A stretch of 30,109 nucleotides of DNA, from assembly GCA_964537525.1 (NCBI GenBank), contig CAZIAB010000006.1, positions 1 to 30,109 on the forward strand, read 5' to 3'. The notes beneath the pieces were generated by a model. It did no database searches and was not told the origin of the DNA. It saw nothing but the letters and a program-made list of their open reading frames with translations. Position 1 is the stretch's first letter; every line of letters begins with the position of its first letter. The DNA comes from CAYMDJ01 sp964537525. Lineage in GTDB: Archaea; Aenigmatarchaeota; Aenigmatarchaeia; QMZP01. Below are positions 6,841 through 15,126 of this stretch, in pieces. The translations under genes and the position numbers were made by a program.

Positions 6841-8352
6841 TTATAATCCGCTTGCCTCTTTTAAGCCAAGAGGCACAAAATTTCTGCACTGTCCCTTTTC
6901 TCTCTTTATTTCTGCTGCGGCATGGATTCTTTTTTCATTCCAGTCATAGACTGTGTAATCCTTCAGCGTTTCCTGCATTTCCCTGGTCCTCTCAAGCCTT
7001 TCTGCCTCGCCCATCTCTATTGCGTTTCTTAGTGCAAGTGAAACATTGACCGGGTCTTCCGGGTCTATGATGATGGGTCCGTTTCCCATCCTCTCTGATG
7101 CTCCTGCCTTCTTGCTGAGTAGAACCACGCCCGACTCCCCGTCGAGCTTGGATGCAACATACTCCATGCCCACGGCATTCATGCCGTCAGCCATCGATGA
7201 AATGAGGATGCAGGGAGAAAAGCGAAAGACAGGGGCGAGTTCGTCGCTTGAAAATGCTTCTGGATGAATGTAGACAGAGCCTCTATACTTGCTGTTTATC
7301 CTGTCCCTTTTTCTTGATATCTCATGCATATAATTTCTGTAGAGGTTTATGTCATTCCTGCTTGAGGGAAGTGTCTGAAAAAGCTTTACCCTTCCCCTAT
7401 AGCATGGATTATCATCAAGCAATCTCTCAAAGCCTTCCAGACCCTCTGCTATGCCCTTCACAGGGTCGCACCTGTCAACCTTCAGTATTATTTCATCTTC
7501 TTCGGAAAAACCAAACCTGCGCAGGAATTCAATCCAGTCACTGCGGCTTGTGCTTTCTGCAAGCCTTCTGCGCCTTCCAAAATCAATGCTTACCGGGAAG
7601 GTTGCAACGTTCGTGATGTTTCCTCCGTATTCTATTACGCCATCCGGCTCGTTTATCCCAATCCTTCCTAATTCGCCTCTCATATCATACAGGCAACGGA
7701 TAAAATTATCAAGGTATGCCGGAATCTGCATCCCAACCAGGTCGGCACCCAGAAGAGACCTCATTAATTCTTTGCGGTTAGGCACTTTCATGAATTTATC
7801 CGGTTCAGGCCATGTTATGTGATGCATGTAAGAAACCACTCCGGAAAACCCTTCCCAGTTTTCTCTTATAATGCCTGGAACAAGAAGCAGCTGATAATCA
7901 TGTATGTCTATGAGAGAATCAGGGCCTGATACACCGAGGGCTGCATCAGCAAAATTTTCGTTCACTGCACCATAATGCTTCCAGTGGCTGTGTGCAAAGC
8001 TTATATCAGGCAATGAACTAAGAAACAGCGGATAAAGAAAGGCATCGCAGTAGTTGCAATATCCTTTGGCCAAATCCCCCGGGACGACCCCAATCATCTT
8101 AAAATGCGCTTTTTCTGAACCTTCTTTAGGGAAATCTATAGCACCGTTCTCATCAAGCGGATAAGAATCGTCAACCATCGAAACCCAGACCGGTTTCTCT
8201 CCGAACATTGCAAAGGATTTTATTGCAGACATGTTTATTTGCCCCAGGCCCCCCGGCCTTTCCATGAGCTGGCTGTTGTATGGAGGGCTCTTTGAGAGTA
8301 TTACGACTCCCTGAAATTCAGACAAATCCGCCAGATAAGAATTCATGTCCAT
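6841..8352 (-). CDS. otsA: Trehalose-6-phosphate synthase-like glycosyltransferase (GT20)
   Basis: The 503-residue protein follows the OtsA/GT20 order: YCDAFLYPLF, then SHWKHYGAVNENFADA, IDIHDYQLLLVPG, FPVSIDFGR, ILKVDRCDPVKGIAEGLEGFERLL, and ADGMNAVGMEYVASK near the C-terminus, all corresponding to OtsA segments. GT20 enzymes move glucose from a nucleotide sugar to glucose-6-phosphate or a related acceptor. Several positions differ from textbook OtsA (VDRCDPVKG for VDRLDYxKG, and a divergent N-terminal loop), so the acceptor may not be glucose-6-phosphate. ATG 8352 follows AGGTGA by four bases; ATG 8346 is an alternative. The assembly gap is upstream and does not interrupt the gene. Its codons are more A/T-rich than its neighbours, hinting at transfer. 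Confidence 0.8.
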   Translation of the reverse strand: MDMNSYLADLSEFQGVVILSKSPPYNSQLMERPGGLGQINMSAIKSFAMFGEKPVWVSMVDDSYPLDENGAIDFPKEGSEKAHFKMIGVVPGDLAKGYCNYCDAFLYPLFLSSLPDISFAHSHWKHYGAVNENFADAALGVSGPDSLIDIHDYQLLLVPGIIRENWEGFSGVVSYMHHITWPEPDKFMKVPNRKELMRSLLGADLVGMQIPAYLDNFIRCLYDMRGELGRIGINEPDGVIEYGGNITNVATFPVSIDFGRRRRLAESTSRSDWIEFLRRFGFSEEDEIILKVDRCDPVKGIAEGLEGFERLLDDNPCYRGRVKLFQTLPSSRNDINLYRNYMHEISRKRDRINSKYRGSVYIHPEAFSSDELAPVFRFSPCILISSMADGMNAVGMEYVASKLDGESGVVLLSKKAGASERMGNGPIIIDPEDPVNVSLALRNAIEMGEAERLERTREMQETLKDYTVYDWNEKRIHAAAEIKREKGQCRNFVPLGLKEASGL

Positions 8353-8410
8353 TCCTTCACCTGCCAATTTCCCATGTTTTATGAGTGGCCATCTCTTCAC
8401 TAAAAGATTT

Positions 8411-8620
8411 GGAGTGGTTTCTTTGTGAAAGAGGTAAATGTTTAAAAGTATTCGGGTTAAATGACNNNNNNNNNNNNNNNNNNNNNNNNNNNNNNNNNNN
8501 NNNNNNNNNNNNNNNNNNNNNNNNNNNNNNNNNNNNNNNNNNNNNNNNNNNNNNNNNNNNNNNNNGGAGTGGTTTCTTTGTGAAAGAGGTAAATGTTTAA
8601 AAGTATTCGGGTTAAATGAC
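8411..8620. repeat. Assembly gap of 100 N flanked by an identical 55-bp duplication
   Basis: The 55 bases at 8411-8465 are repeated exactly at 8566-8620 on either side of 100 N (8466-8565). This is what scaffolding of two contigs that overlap by one k-mer of 55 produces, so the true sequence is probably a single copy with no gap. After collapse the spacer between the GT20 gene and the Lrp gene is 118 bp. The duplicated segment contains the TATA-like TTTAAAAG, about 25 bases before ATG 8626, and the complementary box on the other strand may serve the GT20 gene. Confidence 0.85.
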
Positions 8621-8625
8621 AAAAC

Positions 8626-9594
8626 ATGAACCTCTCCAGAAGGGACCTGAAGCTGATGTTTGAGCTGGATTCCAATTACAGGCAGCCATACTCCAGGATT
8701 GGAAGGAAGGTAAGGATGTCCCAGCAGCTTGTCAGCTACAATATCAAATCGCTAACCAGCAGAGGGATTTTGCTGGGGAACTTCCCCCTGATAGACTACT
8801 CCAGGTTCGGATACATGGGCTTCAGGGTGTACTTCAAGGTGAACTATGCGGACAGGCAGAAGTTCAATGAAATGGTGGAGAAAATGAAAAGGCATCCGTC
8901 CATCACCATGGTAATGGACTGCGAGGGGAGGTATGACCTGATGCTCGTATTCGCCGTGAGGAACCCGTCCTCCTTCAACAAGACGCTCAGGGAACTTATA
9001 TCAGACAACCCCGAGCAGCTCAAGAACTGCATGATACTGACCACGGTCGTTGAGCACCACTTCCTTAAGAAGTACCTGACCGGGAGGAAGGCAGAGGGAG
9101 ATATTGTCATAGGAGGGGACAGGAAAATCATCGGGGTTGATGAGACTGACAGGAAAATCCTGAAGGCTCTCACAGGGGGTAGAAAGAGCATAATGGAGAT
9201 TGCCGGATTCTCCGGGAGCAATCCCAAGACCGTGATGTCAAGGCTCAGGAAGCTCGAGTGTGGGGTAATCAACGGGTACAGGATGATGATAAACAACGAG
9301 GCGATTGGCATATCGACCAACAAGATACTGATAAAATACCACAACATATCAGTGGAGAGAGAGGATGGGCTCAGGAGGTTCTGCAGGAGGAACCCGAACG
9401 TGACGGAGTTCATAAAGACATTTGGGGAGTGGGACCTTGAGCTGACCGTCGAGACGAGGACAAAGGAGGAGTTCAGGAAGCTCTACCTGACCCTGAGGGA
9501 GGGATTCGAGGACATAATCCAGGACTTTGACAACTTCAGTATCTTCAGGATTCACAAAAAGCAGACCCTCCCGGAGGAATTCTTCTCGGGATGA
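8626..9594 (+). CDS. Double-domain Lrp/AsnC family transcription regulator
   Basis: The 322-residue protein contains two Lrp-like units. The first has a winged helix (RRDLKLMFELDSNYRQPYSRIG...SQQLVSYNIKSLTSRGIL) and an AsnC ligand/dimer domain (YMGFRVYFKVNYADRQKF...DLMLVFAV). The second repeats the order (ETDRKILKALTGGRKSIMEIAG...KTVMSRLRKLECGVI, then TNKILIKYHNISVE...WDLELTVETRT). Usual Lrp proteins are about 150 residues, so this is a tandem fusion that may act as a pseudo-dimer. It is divergent from the GT20 gene and could regulate it. A TATA-like box lies about 25 bases before the ATG. Confidence 0.85.
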   Translation: MNLSRRDLKLMFELDSNYRQPYSRIGRKVRMSQQLVSYNIKSLTSRGILLGNFPLIDYSRFGYMGFRVYFKVNYADRQKFNEMVEKMKRHPSITMVMDCEGRYDLMLVFAVRNPSSFNKTLRELISDNPEQLKNCMILTTVVEHHFLKKYLTGRKAEGDIVIGGDRKIIGVDETDRKILKALTGGRKSIMEIAGFSGSNPKTVMSRLRKLECGVINGYRMMINNEAIGISTNKILIKYHNISVEREDGLRRFCRRNPNVTEFIKTFGEWDLELTVETRTKEEFRKLYLTLREGFEDIIQDFDNFSIFRIHKKQTLPEEFFSG

Positions 9595-9631
9595 GCCGCA
9601 AACTTTTAAATACATTTCGGAATTATATTAC

Positions 9632-10207
9632 ATGGACTCCTACCGGATATTCCAGTACGTTAAGGTTCTGTGGATATTCCTTTTTGGAATGCTGCTCGTA
9701 CTGTACGGGGTCTACGTGCTGTTTGCTTTCGGCGCTGTTGGTTTGTACACGCTCGGCTCTAGCTTCTGGGTAATGCTCATAGGCCTCCTGCTAACAGGGG
9801 TCGGCTCCATATACGGGAAGAAGAAGCTGAGTGACCCGGACACGTTCAAGCCAAAGCCCAGGGGCGGGCTTGGAGGATTCATCGCTTCAACTCCCCAGCC
9901 AGCGCCAGCCAAGCAGCTTCAGGAGGCTCCAACGGAACCGAAGAATCCCATGAGGCCGGTCCTCCAGGGCGCTGAGAAGAGGATAGAGGACGACGTCAGG
10001 AAGGTTGTCTCGAAGGGTATGAGGATTGCTAGCACTGTCGCAACCAAGGCTTCAACTTCTCAGGCGAGCGGCCAGGCCACCTCCCAAGGAGAGGTGAAGG
10101 TCGTCAAGGTCCTTATATGCCCCAAGTGCGGCTCAGAGAACCAGGAACAGGACAAGTTCTGCTTCAACTGCGGCAAGAAACTTCGGATGTCCGGAGCGAA
10201 GAAGTGA
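9632..10207 (+). CDS. Membrane protein with C-terminal zinc ribbon
   Basis: The 191-residue protein has two N-terminal membrane helices (about residues 8-33 and 41-58), a long Pro/Ala/Thr-rich and charged linker, and a C-terminal zinc ribbon CPKCGSENQEQDKFCFNCG. ATG 9632 is chosen because CTTTTAAATA at 9602-9611 is a TATA-like box about 25 bases upstream. Membrane-anchored zinc ribbons of this layout are common in archaea with no assigned role; the ribbon should face the cytoplasm. It ends base-to-base against the convergent 10208-10477 gene. Confidence 0.8.
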   Translation: MDSYRIFQYVKVLWIFLFGMLLVLYGVYVLFAFGAVGLYTLGSSFWVMLIGLLLTGVGSIYGKKKLSDPDTFKPKPRGGLGGFIASTPQPAPAKQLQEAPTEPKNPMRPVLQGAEKRIEDDVRKVVSKGMRIASTVATKASTSQASGQATSQGEVKVVKVLICPKCGSENQEQDKFCFNCGKKLRMSGAKK

Positions 10208-10477
10208 TTATTTGCCCTCAACGGGATACTTGCCTCCCCTGTGGCCATTGTATCTGTCAGGCCTTCTTGGCTTCTGCTCATACGAAAACGTGTTTGTATA
10301 TATCCCACTCCTTTCGATGTGCATGGCAAGGGGAACGGGGTCTGCCGCAAGGGCATATCTCTTCATTGCATGATGCAGACGCTGGCTGCTGCTATCAGAT
10401 ATGTCTTTAATCCATGGGAACAGCTTGCGGAAAGAGATTGATTTCGGATACTTTGGTCTTGTTTTGTTTTTGCTCAC
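10208..10477 (-). CDS. Small basic hypothetical protein
   Basis: I do not recognise this 89-residue protein. GTG 10477 is chosen because AGGTG lies about 9 bases upstream; a TTG at 10504 is possible. It is rich in Lys, Arg, His and Tyr, with a C-terminal segment KPRRPDRYNGHRGGKYPVEG that looks like an RNA- or DNA-contacting tail. No membrane helix or cysteine cluster is seen. Its stop abuts the stop of the convergent zinc-ribbon gene. Confidence 0.5.
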   Translation of the reverse strand: MSKNKTRPKYPKSISFRKLFPWIKDISDSSSQRLHHAMKRYALAADPVPLAMHIERSGIYTNTFSYEQKPRRPDRYNGHRGGKYPVEGK

Positions 10478-10552
10478 GGTATTACACCTGTCGCCAGAGT
10501 TCAAAGAAACTGCTTAATCCTTCCCAGCGAAAGGATTTAAACGGGTATTGTT

Positions 10553-11074
10553 CTAATAATGGACCTTTCCGGGGAGCCATCCATTCAGGTCAGACCCGTC
10601 CTTGGGAATCAGGTACCCCCTGCTGCCAAAGCTGTTTTCCTTCACGTATCTTATGAAATCTCCAACAGAGCCGTGATTGTTGTGATTAGTGACGGCGGTG
10701 AGTCCCCTTGATTTCAAGTCTTTTGTCTTGATAGTATCAGGACCAACGCTCAATGCAAATCTTACTGCATCTGCCTCCAATTTTCGGTGCTGGGATTCCT
10801 TTGCAGTCTGCTCCACGCCGGCTGCCATGCGGACTATTGACGTTCCCCCGACATCATCCACATTAACGTTATGGTATAATTTGAGTCTCTCGGAACTAAT
10901 CCCGGGGTCTTTCTCTACCACGTCCACGGCCCGGTCGAACATTGTCTGCTTTTCTGGCGGAAGTTGCTTGTATTCATCCCACGTGGTGTAATCGGTGTTG
11001 AGGAATGCCAGGTATGGCGGACCTTCGTCAATATCCAGAATCTGCCTGTTAAGGATGGCATCTGGCTCTGTCAT
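10553..11074 (-). CDS. Hypothetical protein
   Basis: This 173-residue protein is not recognised. It is soluble, with a charged N-terminal half (YKQLPPEKQTMFDRAVDVVEKDPG) and a C-terminal segment GLTAVTNHNNHGSVGDFIRYVKENSFGSRGYLIPK. ATG 11074 is chosen over TTG 11080; a T/A-rich box on the minus strand (AAATAAAAAG) lies about 25-30 bases upstream, so the message may be leaderless. Codons are slightly more A/T-rich than the neighbouring nuclease gene. Confidence 0.6.
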   Translation of the reverse strand: MTEPDAILNRQILDIDEGPPYLAFLNTDYTTWDEYKQLPPEKQTMFDRAVDVVEKDPGISSERLKLYHNVNVDDVGGTSIVRMAAGVEQTAKESQHRKLEADAVRFALSVGPDTIKTKDLKSRGLTAVTNHNNHGSVGDFIRYVKENSFGSRGYLIPKDGSDLNGWLPGKVHY

Positions 11075-11115
11075 AAACAAATGGTATCATGAATCTTTTT
11101 ATTTGTTGGGTGTGC

Positions 11116-12321
11116 TTAGCCTCCCGCGGATGGTGGCTTGTTCACGTAGAGCCTCTCGACGAGTTCCTTCCTCGCGAATTTCTTCAGTCCCTCTGTCAAA
11201 TCCGCAGGCCAGTTCTTCTCCTCTATAATTTTCTCCAGCTTCCATGTATCGAGCATCGAGAAATCATTCCAGAGACCCGACCTTCGGATGAAGGCATCGA
11301 GCTCCTCCCTGTTTTCTTCCTTCTTTCCCGGGAATTTCCAGACTTCCTTCCTCCACACCCTGATGCTGGAGTCAGAGCCCGATACCATTATAACTCCCTC
11401 CTTCCTGGAGTAGGCGAGGATGGCCTCCTTGACCTTGTCAATCTCCTCATCGAGCTCGTTCCTCCTGTTCCTGAGCTCAACGAACTTGTTGACGAGATTT
11501 ACTCCGGGTTCCTTGAGGTATTCGTTCGGCGGGAGGGAATTCGTTATTGCCTGGTGCTTTGTCATCGGGCACTCAACGCGGAACTCGCACCAATCACAGA
11601 GCTTCGAGGGGGTCGGGTGGAAGTCCTTCTCAGCCTCCACCTCGTCGATGAGTTTTATCGTTTCCTTGCGGAGGGTTTCCAGCTCCTCCATACTCTTTTC
11701 CATCACGAACTCCTTGCCGTGGGCAAGGAAGTGCCAGACCAGCCTGACCCTCTCGGCGTCCTGATAGTCCTTCATGACCGCGAGGGCGTAGAGGGCGAGC
11801 TGCCTGTCATCCTCGAGGTATTCGTTTATCGGGAGCTCCGCGTTGGTCTTGTAATCGTGAATCTCATATATCCCATCACTGGTGTAGGCGAGCCTGTCCA
11901 TGTAGCCCTGCAGCTTGTATTTCCCCTCGCTGTCGAGCCTTATCACCACCCTCTTCTCGAGGCCTATGGTCCTGTCCTGGTCAAAGGGCTTGTATTTCTC
12001 GTAATAATCGGTGATGAACTTCTCTCCCATCTTCCTGTAGTTTTCCTGGCCGTATTCCTTCCTGACTATTATTATCCCGGGGTTCCAGTTCTTCTTCCAC
12101 TGGGCATTGTACCATTCAAGAAGATCATCGAGGGTGTCGTGCTTCTGGTGCCTGAGGTCCTTGTACAGCTTCTCCATGGCCTTGTGGACCATGGAGCCCA
12201 TGAACGCCTCGACCCCCTGGGTGACGTCCGTCTTCAGCTTGTCAAGATACTTGTATCTGAACTTGAGCTTGCAGTTCTCGAACGTGGAGAGCCTGGAATG
12301 GGAGAACATGGCCATATTCAT
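11116..12321 (-). CDS. PD-(D/E)XK nuclease, RecB/Cas4-like, with iron-sulfur cysteines
   Basis: The 401-residue protein begins with SRLSTFENCKLKFRYKY (C17), the usual RecB/AddB/Cas4 start. The nuclease core has GSMVHKAME, LQGYMDRLAY, YEIHDYKTN (catalytic D and K) and RQLALYALAV. A cysteine triplet CDWCEFRVEC follows; with C17 it makes the four-Cys iron-sulfur site of this family. The C-terminal third contains a coiled-coil-like segment NKFVELRNRRNELDEEIDKVKEAI. Such proteins process DNA ends in recombination or repair. No cas genes are nearby. ATG 12321 has CTTTTAATAT about 25 bases upstream. A plus-strand open frame across the same region is a shadow. Confidence 0.85.
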   Translation of the reverse strand: MNMAMFSHSRLSTFENCKLKFRYKYLDKLKTDVTQGVEAFMGSMVHKAMEKLYKDLRHQKHDTLDDLLEWYNAQWKKNWNPGIIIVRKEYGQENYRKMGEKFITDYYEKYKPFDQDRTIGLEKRVVIRLDSEGKYKLQGYMDRLAYTSDGIYEIHDYKTNAELPINEYLEDDRQLALYALAVMKDYQDAERVRLVWHFLAHGKEFVMEKSMEELETLRKETIKLIDEVEAEKDFHPTPSKLCDWCEFRVECPMTKHQAITNSLPPNEYLKEPGVNLVNKFVELRNRRNELDEEIDKVKEAILAYSRKEGVIMVSGSDSSIRVWRKEVWKFPGKKEENREELDAFIRRSGLWNDFSMLDTWKLEKIIEEKNWPADLTEGLKKFARKELVERLYVNKPPSAGG

Positions 12322-12375
12322 AATTCAGGCGAGGATATTAAAAGCTAACCATAGGTGCGTTCCGCTATTCCGCTA

Positions 12376-12503
12376 TAACCTTTTTACTGTTTCCTGTCAC
12401 GCCAATTAACCATTAGAATGCCGCATTAATACAATAAGGCAAATGCGGCTAACTAAATTCGGCAGGTAACCACGACGAATATTAATCGATGGCAAAAAGC
12501 TTA
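12376..12503 (-). repeat. 83-bp element family, copy D (128 bp, with a 45-bp insertion)
   Basis: On the minus strand it starts TAAGCTTTTT (12494-12503) and ends AAAAAGGTTA (12376-12385), which pair with one mismatch. Inner landmarks ATTCGT, ACCTGCC and TTGGCG match the other copies. The extra 45 bases lie right after GCC and contain a perfect 8-bp stem, GCCGCATT/AATGCGGC. The sequence after its 3' end, AGCGGAATAGCGGAACG, also follows copy A. It lies downstream of the 12604-12927 gene in sense orientation. Confidence 0.8.
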
Positions 12504-12603
12504 ACCAAAAAAGCTGATAAGCAACATGCAAATTCTTGAGGGGATGTTGGTTAGAAAAAAAGGCGTTCACGGAAAATGAGGCCGGGGAGCAACCGGAAAA
12601 TCC
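12504..12603. other. Gene-free spacer with partial repeat-related motifs
   Basis: This spacer carries GGCGTTCACGGAAAA at 12562-12576 and AGCAACATGCAA near 12520-12531. Related strings adjoin copy E (AGCGTTCACGGAAAA at 17562-17576) and, in the opposite orientation, TTGCATGTTGC at 17590-17600. It could be the remnant of another copy. No coding potential or tRNA is seen. Confidence 0.4.
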
Positions 12604-12927
12604 CTAAAATGTACGTTTGGATATTTCCTTGACAACGTCCCATTTCTCGAGCCCGAATTTATATCCTGCGTCATATGCAACGGTTATGGGAATGCTGTCT
12701 CTGAGTTCAATCTTCCTGTCATCCCCGCTAATCCCGTCCTGGTTCCTCACCAGGAGGTAGGAGGCAGCCATTTCGTCATTCTTGAGTTCTGAGTGTTTTT
12801 CGAATTCTTTTCTGTATATCTCTAAGAGAGCTTCCTCTGAAATGATTTTTCGCTCTGTCATCTCGCCACGCGTCCAGGCATCCCACGCGCCATAGAGTGC
12901 GGCCATCTGTTCGTTATCCATTCCCAT
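12604..12927 (-). CDS. Small hypothetical protein
   Basis: This 107-residue protein is not recognised. It is acidic and soluble, with helical segments (MAALYGAWDAWTRGEMTERK; EALLEIYRKEFEKHSELK) and a C-terminal part SIPITVAYDAGYKFGLEKWDVVKEI. The start has GCTTTTATTT about 25-30 bases upstream on the minus strand, so it may have its own promoter despite lying 32 bp after the GH15 gene. A second Met two codons in is an equally good start. Confidence 0.6.
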   Translation of the reverse strand: MGMDNEQMAALYGAWDAWTRGEMTERKIISEEALLEIYRKEFEKHSELKNDEMAASYLLVRNQDGISGDDRKIELRDSIPITVAYDAGYKFGLEKWDVVKEISKRTF

Positions 12928-12959
12928 GAGTTAAATGAGGGGCAAAGAAATAAAAGCGC

Positions 12960-14138
12960 TTACTGCTTCTTATAGAACGCCTTCTTGTAGAGGTTCCATG
13001 TCTGGATGAACTCCGCGTGTGGCCAGGCAAGGGGGAGGCTTATGTATGCAACGCCTCTCTTGAACGAGGGGTGCCTCCTGGTGTTCTCTATCATTATCAG
13101 GCGGTCCTTCCTCAGGATTCCGGCGTCCTCGAAGTCACTCACGTATTCCTCGAACTCCTTCACTGTTGCTATGTGCTCGGGGAGCAGGCCCTTCCATGAG
13201 ACGCCGATTACCCAGTCCAGAAGGGAGTCGGCCTTCTTCCTGTTACCCAAGCGTATGTAGTGCCTCGCGAGCATCAGCGTGAAGTGAGGCCATGGTCCCC
13301 ATCCGCCGTTGTTCCGGCCCTGGTATTTGGGATATCTGCACAACCCTCCGAGCTCCCTGTTCCACAGCTCCCTCTCCATCCTCTTTATCGTGGAGGTAAT
13401 CCTGGGGTCCTTGTCAGGGAAGGCGCCGAACTCGCAAAGGGCAAGGCAGCCCGTGTCAGCGTCGTTCTCTATGGAACTCGAATCATCGAGACGTATGGTC
13501 TTTATGAAGCTCCTGAGACTCGTATCCCACATGTAACTCTTTATCCCGTTCCTGATGAGGTTGGCTGACTCCAGCCATCTTATCCTTTCCTTCTTCATCT
13601 CTAGGCCGAGTTGGTAGGCCTGCTCGAGCGCTGAAAAGCACGTGGCGTTCGCCCATATCTCCAGCCCCTCCTCCAGGGGAGGGAATTCGTGGACGGAGTT
13701 GGGAGTGAATGCCAGGCCCTTGTCCCTGTGGATGTTCCTTATTATGTACCTGACAGAATGCTCGATAGTATTCCATTGCTCCCTGGCAAGCTTCATGTCC
13801 CGGGAAGCCTTCACGTATCTTGCCAGCGCATAAATCGTCAGAGCGGTCCCGTCTATCTGGATGGGCTTGTAGGACGCGTCTATCCCATCGTTCTCGACCC
13901 GCTGGGGGAACGCGCCTGAGGGCAGCTGCGTCTTCAGTATGAACCTCAGGGACTTCCTTGCCTCCTTCAACAGCCCTGCGGAAACGAAGCCGAGGATGCA
14001 GATGGCGTTGTCCCTGGGATAGACGTAGGGATATCTCTCCCCGGGAGGGGTTGCCAGGCAGCCCCCTGACCTGAGCTGCACGTCCCTGAGCACCTTTATG
14101 GAACTCCTGTACAGGTCTTCTGCCTTCCTGCGCTCCAT
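12960..14138 (-). CDS. GH15-family glycoside hydrolase (glucoamylase/trehalase-like)
   Basis: The 392-residue protein shows the (alpha/alpha)6 barrel of GH15: YPYVYPRDNAICILGFV near residue 38, then DGTALTIYALARYV, then PPLEEGLEIWANATCFSAL where the catalytic acid Glu lies, and NGGWGPWPHFTLMLARHYI followed by LLPEH, where the catalytic base Glu is expected. GH15 enzymes release glucose from alpha-glucans or trehalose. The family is usually 600 residues or more with an N-terminal beta domain; this one is barrel only. ATG 14138 overlaps the upstream TGA by one base (TGATG) and has GGAGGAG in front, so it is translationally coupled to the phosphatase gene. No signal peptide, so intracellular. 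Confidence 0.85.
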   Translation of the reverse strand: MERRKAEDLYRSSIKVLRDVQLRSGGCLATPPGERYPYVYPRDNAICILGFVSAGLLKEARKSLRFILKTQLPSGAFPQRVENDGIDASYKPIQIDGTALTIYALARYVKASRDMKLAREQWNTIEHSVRYIIRNIHRDKGLAFTPNSVHEFPPLEEGLEIWANATCFSALEQAYQLGLEMKKERIRWLESANLIRNGIKSYMWDTSLRSFIKTIRLDDSSSIENDADTGCLALCEFGAFPDKDPRITSTIKRMERELWNRELGGLCRYPKYQGRNNGGWGPWPHFTLMLARHYIRLGNRKKADSLLDWVIGVSWKGLLPEHIATVKEFEEYVSDFEDAGILRKDRLIMIENTRRHPSFKRGVAYISLPLAWPHAEFIQTWNLYKKAFYKKQ

Positions 14139-14953
14139 CAGAACTCCTCCAGAAACCTTAAGACCGCGGAATTCCATCCCTCGGGGCCCTTTCCCTTGTA
14201 TCTTATGAAGGCCCCTGATTTTGGGGCGTGGCTTCCGTCATGCCGCTTCAGTAGATAGGGAACGCTGACCATCCTCAGGAGAGGGAAATCGTTCTCAGAA
14301 TCCCCCAGGCCCGCAGTGACAGGAGGCTTCCCTGCCTCGATGCCGTAGAGACTAGAGAGGATTCCTGCTGCGATGCCCTTCCCCCCACTGCTTCCCATGA
14401 GGTGGTAGAACCTACCTCCCTTGGTTATCCTGAGGTTGTTCTTACTCGCGAATTCCCTTACCCCCGCTTCCTGCTTCCCCTCAGCGAGAATGAAGGGCTC
14501 GTCATACTCTCTCTTCATGGCGAGCCTTGCCTCCCTTGCGGAAAGGCCGGTGAGCTTGATGACCTCCTTGGGTGTCATGTCACCGAAACCCCTTACCTTC
14601 AAACCCTCTTTGCGCATCTTCCTGATGACGTCCCTCAGCTCCCTGTATGGCCTTCCCAGGGCAATCACATGATACTTCCCTATGGTATTTGACTGAACAG
14701 GTCTCCTGCTGAAATAGCCCTTGGGGATGAATATAACCTCGCCGTTCTCTGCAATGAAGGGCTCCTTATTACCAATCCTCTTCCTGCAGACCTCAATCTC
14801 CGCGCGGGTCTTGCTCGTGCAGAATATGACCGGGACGTCCATCCTCTTTGCGAGCCTCAGTGCAGGCTCTGCCTTCTTCCATGAATAGGTCTCGTGGTCC
14901 AGAAGCGTGCCGTCCAGATCGGTGAATATCAGCTTGTCAGCTTTCTTGGCCAT
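14138..14953 (-). CDS. Mannosyl-3-phosphoglycerate phosphatase-like HAD hydrolase
   Basis: The 271-residue protein is a HAD-IIB phosphatase: FTDLDGTLLD (nucleophile and acid Asp), IFCTSKTRAE (motif II), SSGGKGIAAG (motif III Lys) and GLGDSENDFPLL (motif IV Asp). The PYLLKRHDGSHAP segment is typical of the mannosyl-3-phosphoglycerate phosphatase branch, which finishes synthesis of mannosylglycerate-type compatible solutes. The start MAKKADKLIF at 14953 is chosen because a TTTTAAG box lies about 28 bases upstream; a longer frame would run through the repeat element. Coupling to a GH15 enzyme and the nearby GT20 gene suggest a role in glucosyl solutes, an inference. Confidence 0.8.
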   Translation of the reverse strand: MAKKADKLIFTDLDGTLLDHETYSWKKAEPALRLAKRMDVPVIFCTSKTRAEIEVCRKRIGNKEPFIAENGEVIFIPKGYFSRRPVQSNTIGKYHVIALGRPYRELRDVIRKMRKEGLKVRGFGDMTPKEVIKLTGLSAREARLAMKREYDEPFILAEGKQEAGVREFASKNNLRITKGGRFYHLMGSSGGKGIAAGILSSLYGIEAGKPPVTAGLGDSENDFPLLRMVSVPYLLKRHDGSHAPKSGAFIRYKGKGPEGWNSAVLRFLEEF

Positions 14954-15043
14954 TGTTTTATTATTGTCCCGGGGCTTAAAATATGGTTTGTGTTTTCTGT
15001 TAATGTCTTTGACATGCTTGCGAAGAAAAGGGTTATTTTCCGC

Positions 15044-15126
15044 TAACGCTTTTGGCGAAAACCAGGATTCGTTACAGTTAATCTGCCTGGATGTTATAGG
15101 CGATAACGTTAACTGTAAAAGGGTTA
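15044..15126 (+). repeat. 83-bp element family, copy C
   Basis: It begins TAACGCTTTT and ends AAAAGGGTTA; the two ends pair except for one G:G. Inner landmarks GGATTCGTT, TGCC, AGGCGA and GTTAAC match other copies. The GCCT/AGGC pairing replaces GCCAA/TTGGC of copies A and B, a compensatory change. The last three bases are the stop codon of the rhomboid gene on the opposite strand. Upstream, ACATGC and TTTTCCG resemble the flank of copy E. Confidence 0.8.

Noticed and set aside
8353..8622. GT20 gene broken by the N gap
   Set aside because: A good ribosome site and ATG at 8352 lie downstream of the gap, and GT20 motifs all fall after it.
11116..12321. Cas4 of a CRISPR system
   Set aside because: No cas1, cas2 or effector genes and no array are in the window.
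11089..12348. Long plus-strand open frame
   Set aside because: It is antisense to the RecB/Cas4-like nuclease, which has clear catalytic motifs; the plus frame is a hydrophobic, Leu/Val/Glu-rich shadow.
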